This document shows positions 37,127 to 45,514 of a stretch of 64,000 nt of DNA, piece by piece; within the stretch, counting starts at the first letter, position 1, and every line of letters starts with the position of its first letter. The DNA lies in the NCBI RefSeq assembly GCF_016924145.1, contig NZ_JAFFZO010000006.1, positions 1 to 64,000 of the forward strand. Direction: 5' to 3'. The stretch is from Amphritea pacifica. GTDB taxonomy: Bacteria > Pseudomonadota > Gammaproteobacteria > Pseudomonadales > Balneatricaceae. A model generated the notes under the pieces. The model saw only the letters and a program-made list of their open reading frames with translations, made no database searches and was not told the origin of the DNA. Both the position numbers and the translations under genes were made by a program.

Positions 37127-39268
37127 TCAGGAAGCGACCGGAGCCGCCAGCTTGAATACGCTGACAGATCGCTGAAGTTCCTGTGCTGCGCTTACCAGCT
37201 CATCAGAGAGTTCAGCCTGCTGCAGCATCTCCTTGTTGGTCGCCAGGGTGGTTTCATCGATCTTACCTGCCCGTACCCGCAGATCCTTCGCCACCCGGGC
37301 CTGTCTGGCCGAGTTCTGTGCGATGCGCACGACCGACTCTACCAGTGTCTGGGTGGTTGCACGGGTTTCATCCATCCGCTCACCCGCTTCCTCTGCCAGA
37401 CGGGTGCCCTCCACCACATCAGCGATTACGGTGTTCATAACGTTGATAGTATCTGCGGTTTCCAACTGAATATTATTAACCAGAGATTCGATCTCAGAGG
37501 TCGCTTCACGGGAGTTCTCCGCCAGACGCTGCACCTCATCTACCACCACCATCAGGCCTCGTCCCGCTTCACCGGCAGATGCCGCATGCATACTCGCATT
37601 CAGTGACAGTACATGGGTTCGCTCAGAGATGTTGTTGATCAGGCTGACGATACCGCCGATCTCCTGGGAACGCTCACCCAGGCGTTTAATACGTTTTTCC
37701 GCCTCGTGAATGGTCTGACGGATCTTATTGATACTGCCAATCGTCTGGGATACCGAACTCATCGCTGTTTCTGAGGTTTTGATCGCTTTCTGGGATGCGT
37801 TGTTGGTCAGCACCGCCAGTTTTGAGATCAGCTCCATCGCCTTGATGGCAGAGTCCAGCCCCTGCAGGGTTTCAACGATCTCCTCCTGCTCCCGGCTGGC
37901 GTAAGTCAATACGGTTTCAGACTGAGACTTCACCTGCACAGAGGCATTATTTACCCGCAGGGAGACGGCATTTACGTCGTTCAGTACGGTTTCTATTGAG
38001 GTTGTCAGTTGGTTGATCGAGTCAGCAATCGCACCAGTAACATCTTCCGCCACCGGAACCCGGACGGTAAGGTCCCGCTGACTAATCTGAAATACGCTCT
38101 TGATCAGCTCGATAATCGAACCGTTGAGCTGACGGTTCTCTTCCTCTTTGGTTTGCAACGCCTGCTCTTTCTCGTCCAGCAAGGTATCCAATACCAGACC
38201 AAACTGTCCCAGCTCATCGCGGGACTCTAGTTGGCTGCGGGCATCCACATCACCTTCCCGTACCCGGTTAACTGTTTCCTGCAGCTTTTTCACCGGGTCG
38301 ACCACCCCGAACTTGATAATCGACATCGCCACTGCCAAAGCCACAATCATCATCGCCATGGAGAAAAAGAAGTAACTCACCATGGTGAGCGTCTCTTCAG
38401 CCTGTAACGCACTGTTATCGGCTTTCTGCTTATCCGCCAGCTTGATAATACGAATAATGTGTGGATCCAGCGCTACAATAATCGCTGGCAGCAGACGAAA
38501 CAGACTCTCTCTGCGCTCAACCGCATCGGATAACTGAGCGAAAAGCTGTTCAGCTTCAGTAATATCATCCAGGGCGTTGCGGCTCTGAGAGATCTGTTCA
38601 GAAGCAGCTGTCTGCAGCGCTCGCTTAAGTTGCTCAATCTGCTGCTTAACCATACTTTTCGAGGCGGCTTGTCCGGCGCTGAAAATATAGTCATTGACAT
38701 TGCTGTTCAGGTTAGTGAATGAACTGATCAGATTTGGCTGACGGGTTCTTGCTACCCGCTCACCGGCAGTGGACATCAGTGTTCTCATCTCCCCTGAAAG
38801 CCCCTCTTCAGGTGTCAGACCAGCAACGATGGCCGCTTCTGAAGCATCATAAAGGGTATCCTGATAGTTATCGATTACGGTCTGCAACTTCAATACCCGC
38901 TGCAGGTCTTCAGGCGTCTGCAGATACTGTTTCAGCTTGAGGATATCCTGATCCACTATCGCCATAGTGCGGTTAAACAGCGTCAGCTGCATCAGATCAT
39001 TCCCGATCTGAAAGCTCTTTTCGTAATAGCGGGCCTGAGTGATATTCGCATCAATATTCCCCGTCAGCCGCAAGAAAGCATTAACCTGCTGGGAACGTTC
39101 CTCAGACTGCTCATCGATGACAATGGTCTGGTAATAGGAAGCACCCATAAAGATAAGGCCTATCAGCATCAGAACGCCGGCTATGGCGAACTTAAGCGGC
39201 ATCCGTATATTACGGAACTCCCACCTCTGCGGGCTGTTATCGGTTTTTATCTGCCTGAATGAAGTCAT
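37127..39268 (-). CDS. pilJ: Methyl-accepting chemotaxis protein PilJ
   Basis: 713 residues. First membrane helix at about 23-45, periplasmic PilJ-type helical domains (about 45-290), second helix (YFFFSMAMMIVALAVAMSII), HAMP, and a cytoplasmic signalling hairpin with the tip region around ERTHVLSLNASMHAASAGEAGRG. The start is the ATG at 39268 with GGGGAA upstream; an upstream TTG at 39289 has no better site. It should couple through PilI to the ChpA-like kinase. No CheR (PilK) or CheB (ChpB) gene accompanies it. Confidence 0.9.
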   Translation of the reverse strand: MTSFRQIKTDNSPQRWEFRNIRMPLKFAIAGVLMLIGLIFMGASYYQTIVIDEQSEERSQQVNAFLRLTGNIDANITQARYYEKSFQIGNDLMQLTLFNRTMAIVDQDILKLKQYLQTPEDLQRVLKLQTVIDNYQDTLYDASEAAIVAGLTPEEGLSGEMRTLMSTAGERVARTRQPNLISSFTNLNSNVNDYIFSAGQAASKSMVKQQIEQLKRALQTAASEQISQSRNALDDITEAEQLFAQLSDAVERRESLFRLLPAIIVALDPHIIRIIKLADKQKADNSALQAEETLTMVSYFFFSMAMMIVALAVAMSIIKFGVVDPVKKLQETVNRVREGDVDARSQLESRDELGQFGLVLDTLLDEKEQALQTKEEENRQLNGSIIELIKSVFQISQRDLTVRVPVAEDVTGAIADSINQLTTSIETVLNDVNAVSLRVNNASVQVKSQSETVLTYASREQEEIVETLQGLDSAIKAMELISKLAVLTNNASQKAIKTSETAMSSVSQTIGSINKIRQTIHEAEKRIKRLGERSQEIGGIVSLINNISERTHVLSLNASMHAASAGEAGRGLMVVVDEVQRLAENSREATSEIESLVNNIQLETADTINVMNTVIADVVEGTRLAEEAGERMDETRATTQTLVESVVRIAQNSARQARVAKDLRVRAGKIDETTLATNKEMLQQAELSDELVSAAQELQRSVSVFKLAAPVAS

Positions 39269-39309
39269 ACGTGGTATTCCCCGTGTCAATATCTGCTTTA
39301 TCCAGCGTT

Positions 39310-39804
39310 TCAGGCCGGGAGAGCGGAATCGGTCTTGATAAAGCGCTGCTTCTGTCTGGAAAAGTAGGCCCGGTGATCAAACTCAAACCAGATCGAGTTT
39401 TGATAGCGATATTCGCCACTAGAGATGCCATCCAACAGATCAGGGCAAGGTGCATCGGCCCGGCCGGGATTGGTGATCCCCTGTGGTGTTTCCTGCAGCA
39501 GCACTGCTGCGGTCGCAGGCTGTGCATCGAGCAGCAGTAGCCATCCCTTTTTCGGATCGGTTATACCCAGCCCCAGAGAGGCTGCCAGATCATATACAGG
39601 AACAGCATCACCGCGATGGTTGATAAACCCGACAAACCAGTCGGGGGTATCGGGAATAGCGCACAGCCGCTCACAGCGATGCAACTCCGAACGGACCTGT
39701 GGCTGTAGCAGCAGTTGCAGAAATCCGACCCGGAATCCATGACGAAGATCGTATTGCTCCTGTGTTTCAACCGCGCCGCCCATAGCGATATTGTGCTGTT
39801 CCAT
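39310..39804 (-). CDS. pilI: CheW-like coupling protein PilI
   Basis: 164 residues. Single CheW fold with PDWFVGFINHRGDAVPVYDLAASLG, the segment that binds receptor and kinase. It would link PilJ to the ChpA-like kinase. Lies between pilH and pilJ, as in Pseudomonas and Acinetobacter. Confidence 0.88.
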   Translation of the reverse strand: MEQHNIAMGGAVETQEQYDLRHGFRVGFLQLLLQPQVRSELHRCERLCAIPDTPDWFVGFINHRGDAVPVYDLAASLGLGITDPKKGWLLLLDAQPATAAVLLQETPQGITNPGRADAPCPDLLDGISSGEYRYQNSIWFEFDHRAYFSRQKQRFIKTDSALPA

Positions 39805-39817
39805 TGATATCGGTACC

Positions 39818-40180
39818 TCAGAGAAAGGCGTTAACCTGTTCCACCAGTTCCTGATCGGAAAATGGCTTGGAGATCATCGCTTTGGCCCCCTGGAGCTGTG
39901 CCCAGACTTTATCCGCTTCCTGATTCTTACTGGAAACAATCACCACCGGGATCTCCCGTGTCGTATCACCAGAAGTGATCTGACGACAGGCGGCAAAGCC
40001 ATCCACTTCAGGCATAACAACATCCATGAGAATAAGATCCGGTTTCTCCTCAACAGCCTTGCTAACCCCCTGCTGACCATTCGCCGCCACAATAATCTCA
40101 GCATCAACAGCCTGAAGTGCTGTGCAGATACGCTGCTGCTGTACGGGATCATCTTCAACGACCAGAATTTTCTTACTCAT
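39818..40180 (-). CDS. pilH: Stand-alone response regulator PilH
   Basis: 120 residues, receiver domain only: acidic pair in VVEDDP (Glu9-Asp10-Asp11), phospho-acceptor Asp53 (LILMDVVMPE) and lysine in MISKPFSDQE. Starts at the ATG at 40180, with GGAG upstream. In Pil-Chp systems PilH opposes or buffers PilG output on pilus retraction. Confidence 0.88.
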   Translation of the reverse strand: MSKKILVVEDDPVQQQRICTALQAVDAEIIVAANGQQGVSKAVEEKPDLILMDVVMPEVDGFAACRQITSGDTTREIPVVIVSSKNQEADKVWAQLQGAKAMISKPFSDQELVEQVNAFL

Positions 40181-40230
40181 TACCACTCCATTTAATATTC
40201 AGTTACCAGACTCTCTGGCATAACACTTAT

Positions 40231-41037
40231 CTAGTTTCGCTTAAACTCATTGACCCAACTGGACACCCGGCCGATGACCTTCTGGAACTCCTCCGGATCG
40301 ATAGGCTTGGTCAGGTAGGTGGAACAGCCAGCCATAATCCCCTTAACCTCATCCAGAGGTGAGGTTTTCGAGGTTAACATAATAATCGGGGTTTTCTTCA
40401 GCGTCGGTAGCTCACGCATCCGGGTGCAGGTTTCAAAGCCATCGATACCGGGCATTACCACATCCAGAAAAATAAAATCAAATGGACCATCGTTTACCCG
40501 CTCCAGCGCCTGCTCGCCGGTGTCGGCGTAAGCAAGTTCAACGGCGGCGGGAAGCTTTTCCAGCTCCAGCGTCAGGGCCTGCTGCATCGCACTATTGTCA
40601 TCCACCACCAGTACCCGGTAGTGATCCTGTTGCGTGACAGGTTGCGGCAGATCAGCCGTTACCTCGGTATATTTCCTGAAACGTTCCTCTGCTGCGGCAG
40701 CGGCAGCCTGAAGGTCATCACACGACTCTTCATTTTCAGAGGTCATCTCGTCCAGAGTGCGGATGACCCGCGACGATACCAGCGGGTAGCGGATATGTCC
40801 CAGTCCGCTCTCCGATGGAACCTCCCTACTGACCTGAATCATTCGCGAGCGATAGCCGGCAGATAGTTTCTCCAGAGCAGGATCAGCCGTTGCCTCCTCA
40901 CCAAAAAGTAATAACAGATCCGGCGGCATCTGTGGATCAAAGGCCACCAGTTCGTAACGCTGATTTCTCGATAGTTCGAGTATCCTGGCCAGCTTCTGCT
41001 GCTGATCGGCGGGAAAGCCTATAGTTCCAATATTCAT
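40231..41037 (-). CDS. PilG-like response regulator with N-terminal pseudo-receiver extension
   Basis: 268 residues. The C-terminal ~130 residues are a complete receiver (Asp146-Asp147, phospho-acceptor Asp192 in FIFLDVVMPG, lysine in LTKPIDPEEF), close to PilG. The N-terminal ~98 residues have the rhythm of a receiver fold (strands NIGTIGF, YELVAF, DLLLLFG, RMIQVS, HIRYPLV) without phosphorylation residues, joined by an Ala/Glu linker. Classical PilG is only ~135 residues. Position ahead of pilH-pilI-pilJ makes it the PilG equivalent. Confidence 0.8.
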   Translation of the reverse strand: MNIGTIGFPADQQQKLARILELSRNQRYELVAFDPQMPPDLLLLFGEEATADPALEKLSAGYRSRMIQVSREVPSESGLGHIRYPLVSSRVIRTLDEMTSENEESCDDLQAAAAAAEERFRKYTEVTADLPQPVTQQDHYRVLVVDDNSAMQQALTLELEKLPAAVELAYADTGEQALERVNDGPFDFIFLDVVMPGIDGFETCTRMRELPTLKKTPIIMLTSKTSPLDEVKGIMAGCSTYLTKPIDPEEFQKVIGRVSSWVNEFKRN

Positions 41038-41611
41038 GGTATTTCCTGATTAACCACTACAGCAAAACATCTATTCCACCCCCGGCGGGCGGGAATTAAC
41101 ATAAAACGGCTTATCTAATCAAAAAAGCGCTAAACAGATATTCGAACAAAGGGGCAACAATGATGGAGGTAAAGTGTTACAGAGTCTTTAAACTGCTTCA
41201 GACCAACACACTATCCGTTTACTTAAGCGTCTCAGCGACTATAGATTTGCGGATATCACGCTCTACATAAACCAAACTGGCCCGCCTGATCTTAAGCTGA
41301 GCCAATTGACCTTTGTTATATTTATTGTCTGTAAAACAAGTGCTTCTTTCTCTGCTGAGCCGGTCAGTCAGCACCGGACTCAAACAGCTGTATCAAACTA
41401 CGGCTTATGTAAGGTTTTGACAAGCCCGGGGCAGACAGTCAGGATTGATTTATTGGTTGCAGCACCCGATTAAGATCTCTGCAAACGAACGTTGCGGTAA
41501 TGAAGGGTTTCTTTAAAATCAAATACTAAGGGAAAAATAAAGAAACAGGGAGTCAATGATCTGGCGCAATTGTTGTCGCAGAAACAACCTCCCAAACTGG
41601 GTAACACGCCA
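41038..41611. other. Gap of ~570 bp with no supported gene
   Basis: Upstream region of the chemosensory cluster (minus) beyond which the next gene ends at 41629. It holds an 8-bp stem with one bulge, GAGCCGGT...ACCGGACTC (41357-41381), and GTTTCTTT...AAAGAAAC arms (about 41507-41546). A 36-codon reading frame from an ATG at 41161 has a GGGG site but no other support. The promoter of the pilG-like gene should lie at 41040-41200. No tRNA or terminator was found. Confidence 0.5.
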
Positions 41612-41635
41612 TAAAAAGCCCTATACAATCAGGGC
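41612..41635 (-). terminator. Terminator overlapping the stop of the gene at 41629
   Basis: Minus strand GCCCT-gattgtat-AGGGC followed by TTTTTA. The stem includes the stop codon region. Confidence 0.6.
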
Positions 41636-42063
41636 GCATCACTGCATAGCTGCTGTTGCTGGCGCAAAATCAGTCGACACCCTTTCGCCAGCAAACCCAG
41701 CTCTGAACAGCGATCTTTTACCCAGGCTTTATCATCTTCAGTGGCCTTCTCATGAAAAGGAGGGATAGTGTTGCAGATGCCCACTGTTGGCTGACTGGTT
41801 TCCCAGCACGCTTTAAAGTACGTTCCACCACTAACCGTACAGCGGTATTCCGAATCCTTACACTGCTCTACCCGCTGCAACGCATCCGCAAGACAGCCTT
41901 GCTGATCGGTTTGCTGACCGGCCGAAATACCTTCCCGGCGCTGTTGCTCAACCATCGTCTGGTGTTCTTCATTCCAGCTCTCCAGCCATTCAGGCGCGTT
42001 CAGCCAGCTGTAAAAAACGCCCACAATGATCGCCAACAGCAGACCCAGCCAAAAACGTCGCAT
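41629..42063 (-). CDS. Hypothetical membrane-anchored, cysteine-rich protein
   Basis: 144 residues from the ATG at 42063. One N-terminal membrane helix (RFWLGLLLAIIVGVFYSWL, about 3-21), then a periplasmic domain with seven cysteines (for example QQGCLADALQRVEQCKD, YRCTVSGGTYFKACWE, VGICNTIPPF), an even spread that suggests disulfides. No known family recognised. Third gene of a run with the two genes upstream (gap 17 bp), so probably one transcript. Confidence 0.6.
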   Translation of the reverse strand: MRRFWLGLLLAIIVGVFYSWLNAPEWLESWNEEHQTMVEQQRREGISAGQQTDQQGCLADALQRVEQCKDSEYRCTVSGGTYFKACWETSQPTVGICNTIPPFHEKATEDDKAWVKDRCSELGLLAKGCRLILRQQQQLCSDAP

Positions 42064-42080
42064 AACTCTTAAATCCTTTT

Positions 42081-42344
42081 TTAACGCCTGCGAACGTAGA
42101 GTCCAAACAGACAACAACAAAAGCCAGCCGCGCTGGCCAGCATCGTAAGATTTACAAACATAGGATTACGAACAGCAAAGGGAATAAATGGATGTGATGC
42201 CTGCATATCACAGACCTCTGCCATATAATCAAATGAGCCTCCCGCAGCGAGACACTGATTGACGCTGTTCAATTCAGACCAGAACACCCCCATCAATACC
42301 ACGCCGGGGAGTATCAGCAGTATCAGGCCCAGACGCAACATCAC
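42081..42344 (-). CDS. Hypothetical small membrane protein
   Basis: 87 residues with hydrophobic helices at about 3-22 and 65-84 and a short extracytoplasmic loop carrying two Cys (NQCLAAGG, EVCDMQAS). Its ATG overlaps the stop of the yjaG-like gene by 4 bp, indicating translational coupling. Both neighbours downstream share the loop-cysteine theme. Family not recognised. Confidence 0.6.
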   Translation of the reverse strand: MMLRLGLILLILPGVVLMGVFWSELNSVNQCLAAGGSFDYMAEVCDMQASHPFIPFAVRNPMFVNLTMLASAAGFCCCLFGLYVRRR

Positions 42345-42937
42345 TCTTCGCTGACTCCAATATTACTGACACCCTCATTTGCAGCCAGCAGTTTCAGCTC
42401 TTGAATGGCTGAAGCCGAAGCACTCTTCATCGCCGCCAGCCGGTTGATCACCTCTTCCTGAAAGCTCTCCTCCTGCTGCATCATTTCATGATGGCTGATA
42501 TAGACCAGTAGCTCTTCATCGGACATATCGGCATCGGCAGTCACTTCGATAAAGGTTGCGACGCACTCCAGTGACAGATTACCAACGCTGGCCGCTTCTG
42601 TCCGGTTCGGCTCCAACAAACAGTTGATGGTTGAATACAGCGCGACCATCGCATCCAGAGCCGGGGATGCGCCATACATATCAAATTCGTCAAGATCAGG
42701 CATATTGGCTTCTACATTAGCCTGCTGCACCTCAAAGTTCATTTTCGCTCCGGTATTACCGAGCTTGTTCCAGACACCATCAAGGATGCTGCGCACCTGG
42801 TCGCGATCACCAAACTCAAGCAGGGTAGAAAACAGCGCGAAGTTGGGAAACATCCGCTCCGTCAGCGCCACGGAGAAGGCGCTCAGTTGCCATCCATCGA
42901 GCACTTTCAGCTCTTTTTCCAGTGACCATTGTGACAT
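42341..42937 (-). CDS. yjaG: YjaG family protein (DUF416)
   Basis: 198 residues, soluble and helical. The N-terminus WSLEKELKVLDGWQLSAFSVALTERMFPNFALFS and the region ALDAMVALYSTINCLL match the YjaG/DUF416 family. Function unknown, although the E. coli gene sits near hupA and purD. Here it leads a three-gene run with two small membrane proteins. Confidence 0.85.
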   Translation of the reverse strand: MSQWSLEKELKVLDGWQLSAFSVALTERMFPNFALFSTLLEFGDRDQVRSILDGVWNKLGNTGAKMNFEVQQANVEANMPDLDEFDMYGASPALDAMVALYSTINCLLEPNRTEAASVGNLSLECVATFIEVTADADMSDEELLVYISHHEMMQQEESFQEEVINRLAAMKSASASAIQELKLLAANEGVSNIGVSEE

Positions 42938-43129
42938 CAGATACTCCCCCCAGACTCTATTTCGATCCTATTGTACCGCGCATGAATCATTTTGCAGCAG
43001 TTCTGCTTAATTTACTGCAACACTCCGGACGGTTTCAGTGTTCGGAGCTCCGTTGATTAATCCGCTGATTCGGTTCGCTTTTTTACTGTATACTTCAACT
43101 GCAAAGTCAGCTCTTAGCGGAATTAAACC

Positions 43130-43684
43130 ATGAATAACAAGAATCCCATTGTAGCGGTCATCAGAGGACTGGACAGTCTCAGCGAATGGACCGGGCGCAG
43201 CATCGCCTGGTTAACACTGCTGATGGTGTTGGTGACCTTTGTTGTCGTTGTAATGCGTTATATCCTCAATATTGGCAACATTCAGTTGCAGGAATCCGTC
43301 ATCTATATGCACAGTTTTGTCTTTCTGCTTGGCGCAGGCTATACGCTCAAGCATGACGGCCATGTCCGGGTGGATATCTTCTACCGCCCCCTGAGCGAAC
43401 GGGGCAAGGCGATCATCAATATCGTCGGTACTCTGTTTCTGCTGCTACCGGTTTCACTGTTTATTCTATGGATCTCCTGGGACTATGTGATGTTTTCATG
43501 GCATACCATGGAAGGCTCTCAGGAGGCCGGAGGGATTGACGCGCTTTACATTCTCAAAAGCTCACTGCTGCTGATGCCGGTGCTGATGGTGTTACAGGGC
43601 ATTGCTGAACTGTTACGCAACCTGCTGGTACTGACCGGCCAGGCACATCTGACTGAAGCCGACGCTCAGGAGCACCCGTTATGA
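43130..43684 (+). CDS. dctQ: TRAP transporter small permease (DctQ family)
   Basis: 184 residues with four membrane helices and the DctQ signature around VVVMRYILNIGNIQLQESVIYMHSFVFLLGAGYTLKHDGHVRVDI. Stabilises the large permease in sodium-driven uptake of organic acids. TGA stop overlaps the dctM start (ATGA). A TATACT at 43089-43094 is a possible -10. Confidence 0.92.
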   Translation: MNNKNPIVAVIRGLDSLSEWTGRSIAWLTLLMVLVTFVVVVMRYILNIGNIQLQESVIYMHSFVFLLGAGYTLKHDGHVRVDIFYRPLSERGKAIINIVGTLFLLLPVSLFILWISWDYVMFSWHTMEGSQEAGGIDALYILKSSLLLMPVLMVLQGIAELLRNLLVLTGQAHLTEADAQEHPL

Positions 43685-45060
43685 TGGAATTTTTACCCTT
43701 ACTGCTGTTTGTCGGCGCCATCTTTGTTCTGCTGCTGGGTTACTCGGTGGCGTTTTCCCTAGCGGGCACCGGGCTGATATTTGCCGCTATCGGAATCATG
43801 ACCGGGCACTTTGAGGCTAGTTTCCTGGAAGCGGTGCCCAATCGTCTGTTCGGCATTATGAACAACTCGGTACTGATCGCCGTGCCCCTGTTTGTCTTTA
43901 TGGGCGTGATGCTGGAAAAATCCAAAATTGCAGAGGAACTGCTGGATACCATGGCGGCCCTGTTCGGTCCGCTCCGGGGGGGATTGGGAATATCGGTCAC
44001 TGTTGTTGGCATGTTGCTGGCCGCCAGCACCGGTATCGTCGGCGCGACAGTGGTCACCATGGGGCTGCTATCGCTGCCCACCATGTTGCGCCGGGGTTAT
44101 GATCCGAAGGTCGCCACCGGGGTCATCTGTGCTTCAGGTACGCTGGGACAGATCATCCCCCCCTCAATTGTGCTGGTACTGCTGGGTGATGTTATCTCCT
44201 CAGCTTATCAGCAGGCGCAACTGGATCAGGGGATCTATTCCCCCAAGACAGTGACTGTCGGCGACCTGTTTCTTGGTGCACTGCTGCCCGGCCTGTTGCT
44301 GGTAGCTGCCTATATCGTCTACCTGATCTTTAAGGCGGTCTTCCACCCCGACACCGTGCCTGCTATCCCAAAAGAGGAACGGGATGCAATGGATAACATG
44401 TTTAAACGGGTGATCTCGGCACTGTTACCCCCGGTTTTTCTGGTTGGTCTGGTACTGGGCTCCATTCTGGGAGGCTGGGCAACCCCCACAGAGGCCGCGT
44501 CAGTCGGTGCAGTGGGTGCAATGGTGCTGGCGATGGCCCGCCGCTGTTTCACCCTGTCCATCCTTCAGGATGTGATGCGCACCACCACGCAGGTCAGCTC
44601 GATGGTGTTTATTATTCTGGTAGGTGCATCAATCTTCTCGCTGGTGTTCCGTGGCTATGGTGGGGATGATCTGGTACGCCACTTCCTGTCTAACCTGCCC
44701 GGAGGGGTGTTTGGTGCTGTGGCGCTGGTTATGCTGGTGATCTTCCTGCTGGGCTTCTTCCTCGACTTTATCGAGATCACCTTTGTCGTGGTACCGATCG
44801 TTGCCCCTATTCTGCTGGCCATGGGACTTGATCCGATCTGGCTTGGGGTGATGATCGCCCTCAACCTGCAAACCTCGTTCCTGACGCCGCCGTTTGGCTT
44901 TGCCCTGTTCTACCTCCGTGGCGTGGCGCCGGAAACGATCTCAACCATGCAGATCTACCGCGGTGTGATTCCGTTTATTATGATTCAGCTGGTGGCCCTG
45001 ATGGCCCTTGCACAATGGCCAGCGATGGCCACCTGGCTGCCAAACCTGGTGTATGGATAG
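43681..45060 (+). CDS. dctM: TRAP transporter large permease (DctM family)
   Basis: 459 residues, about eleven membrane helices plus re-entrant loops. Conserved segments are GATVVTMGLLSLPTMLRRGYDPKVATGVICASGTLGQIIPPSIVLVLLGD and LDFIEITFVVVPIVAPIL. It is the transport channel of the TRAP system. The usual neighbouring binding-protein gene is downstream on the opposite strand (45515-46651). Confidence 0.94.
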   Translation: MMEFLPLLLFVGAIFVLLLGYSVAFSLAGTGLIFAAIGIMTGHFEASFLEAVPNRLFGIMNNSVLIAVPLFVFMGVMLEKSKIAEELLDTMAALFGPLRGGLGISVTVVGMLLAASTGIVGATVVTMGLLSLPTMLRRGYDPKVATGVICASGTLGQIIPPSIVLVLLGDVISSAYQQAQLDQGIYSPKTVTVGDLFLGALLPGLLLVAAYIVYLIFKAVFHPDTVPAIPKEERDAMDNMFKRVISALLPPVFLVGLVLGSILGGWATPTEAASVGAVGAMVLAMARRCFTLSILQDVMRTTTQVSSMVFIILVGASIFSLVFRGYGGDDLVRHFLSNLPGGVFGAVALVMLVIFLLGFFLDFIEITFVVVPIVAPILLAMGLDPIWLGVMIALNLQTSFLTPPFGFALFYLRGVAPETISTMQIYRGVIPFIMIQLVALMALAQWPAMATWLPNLVYG

Positions 45061-45076
45061 ATCAGAATCCGATCCA

Positions 45077-45111
45077 AAAAAACCTCATAGCGGAATGCTA
45101 TGAGGTTTTTT
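45077..45111. terminator. Terminator after dctM
   Basis: Perfect 15-bp stem AAAAAACCTCATAGC-ggaat-GCTATGAGGTTTTTT. T-rich on both strands, serving dctM and the minus-strand small gene. Confidence 0.9.
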
Positions 45112-45129
45112 CTTAGTAAGCAGGATGAA

Positions 45130-45342
45130 TTATCTTGAAGCACTATTATCCCAGTTCCAGATAGGTGCTCTTTCGTCCATACGAGCCGCCTGATCACCCA
45201 CCCCTGAAGCATCACTTTTCATTTCTGAATGAGTAACAACATAACCAGAGTATGGTTCCTTGGGCAGAGTATTCATTGCAAAAGCGCTGGATGCGATCAC
45301 TAAAGACCCTAAAGTAACAGCTGTTAAAAATTTAATAATCAT
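45130..45342 (-). CDS. Small exported protein, hypothetical
   Basis: 70 residues. A clear signal peptide (MIIKFLTAVTLGSLVIASSAFA, cut after residue 22) leaves a 48-residue polar mature chain without Cys. The ATG at 45342 has GAGGAA seven bases upstream. Not recognised as a family. Lies between the convergent dctQM and dctP genes. Confidence 0.6.
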   Translation of the reverse strand: MIIKFLTAVTLGSLVIASSAFAMNTLPKEPYSGYVVTHSEMKSDASGVGDQAARMDERAPIWNWDNSASR

Positions 45343-45457
45343 GTCTACTTCCTCATATATTGTTAGCTCAGCCTTAATATATGAGAGCTTCCTGAAACAC
45401 TCCTGAAAACCATAATGACTCTTATAATATTTATAATTAAATATATTGTTTCAGGGA

Positions 45458-45486
45458 ATAAAAAAGCAGGCATAATGCCTGCTTTT
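45458..45486 (-). terminator. Terminator after the TRAP binding-protein gene
   Basis: AAAAGCAGGCA-taa-TGCCTGCTTTT with T run on the minus strand, 29 bp past the stop. Confidence 0.85.
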
Positions 45487-45514
45487 CGCGTTACTTTTCA
45501 GCATTAATGATCGT

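Noticed and set aside
41161-41271. 36-codon frame in the empty gap before the chemosensory cluster
   Set aside because: Only a GGGG-like site supports it. Length and composition are compatible with chance.
41556-41768. 70-codon plus-strand frame at the end of the Cys-rich gene
   Set aside because: Largely antisense to a better-supported gene and its terminator.
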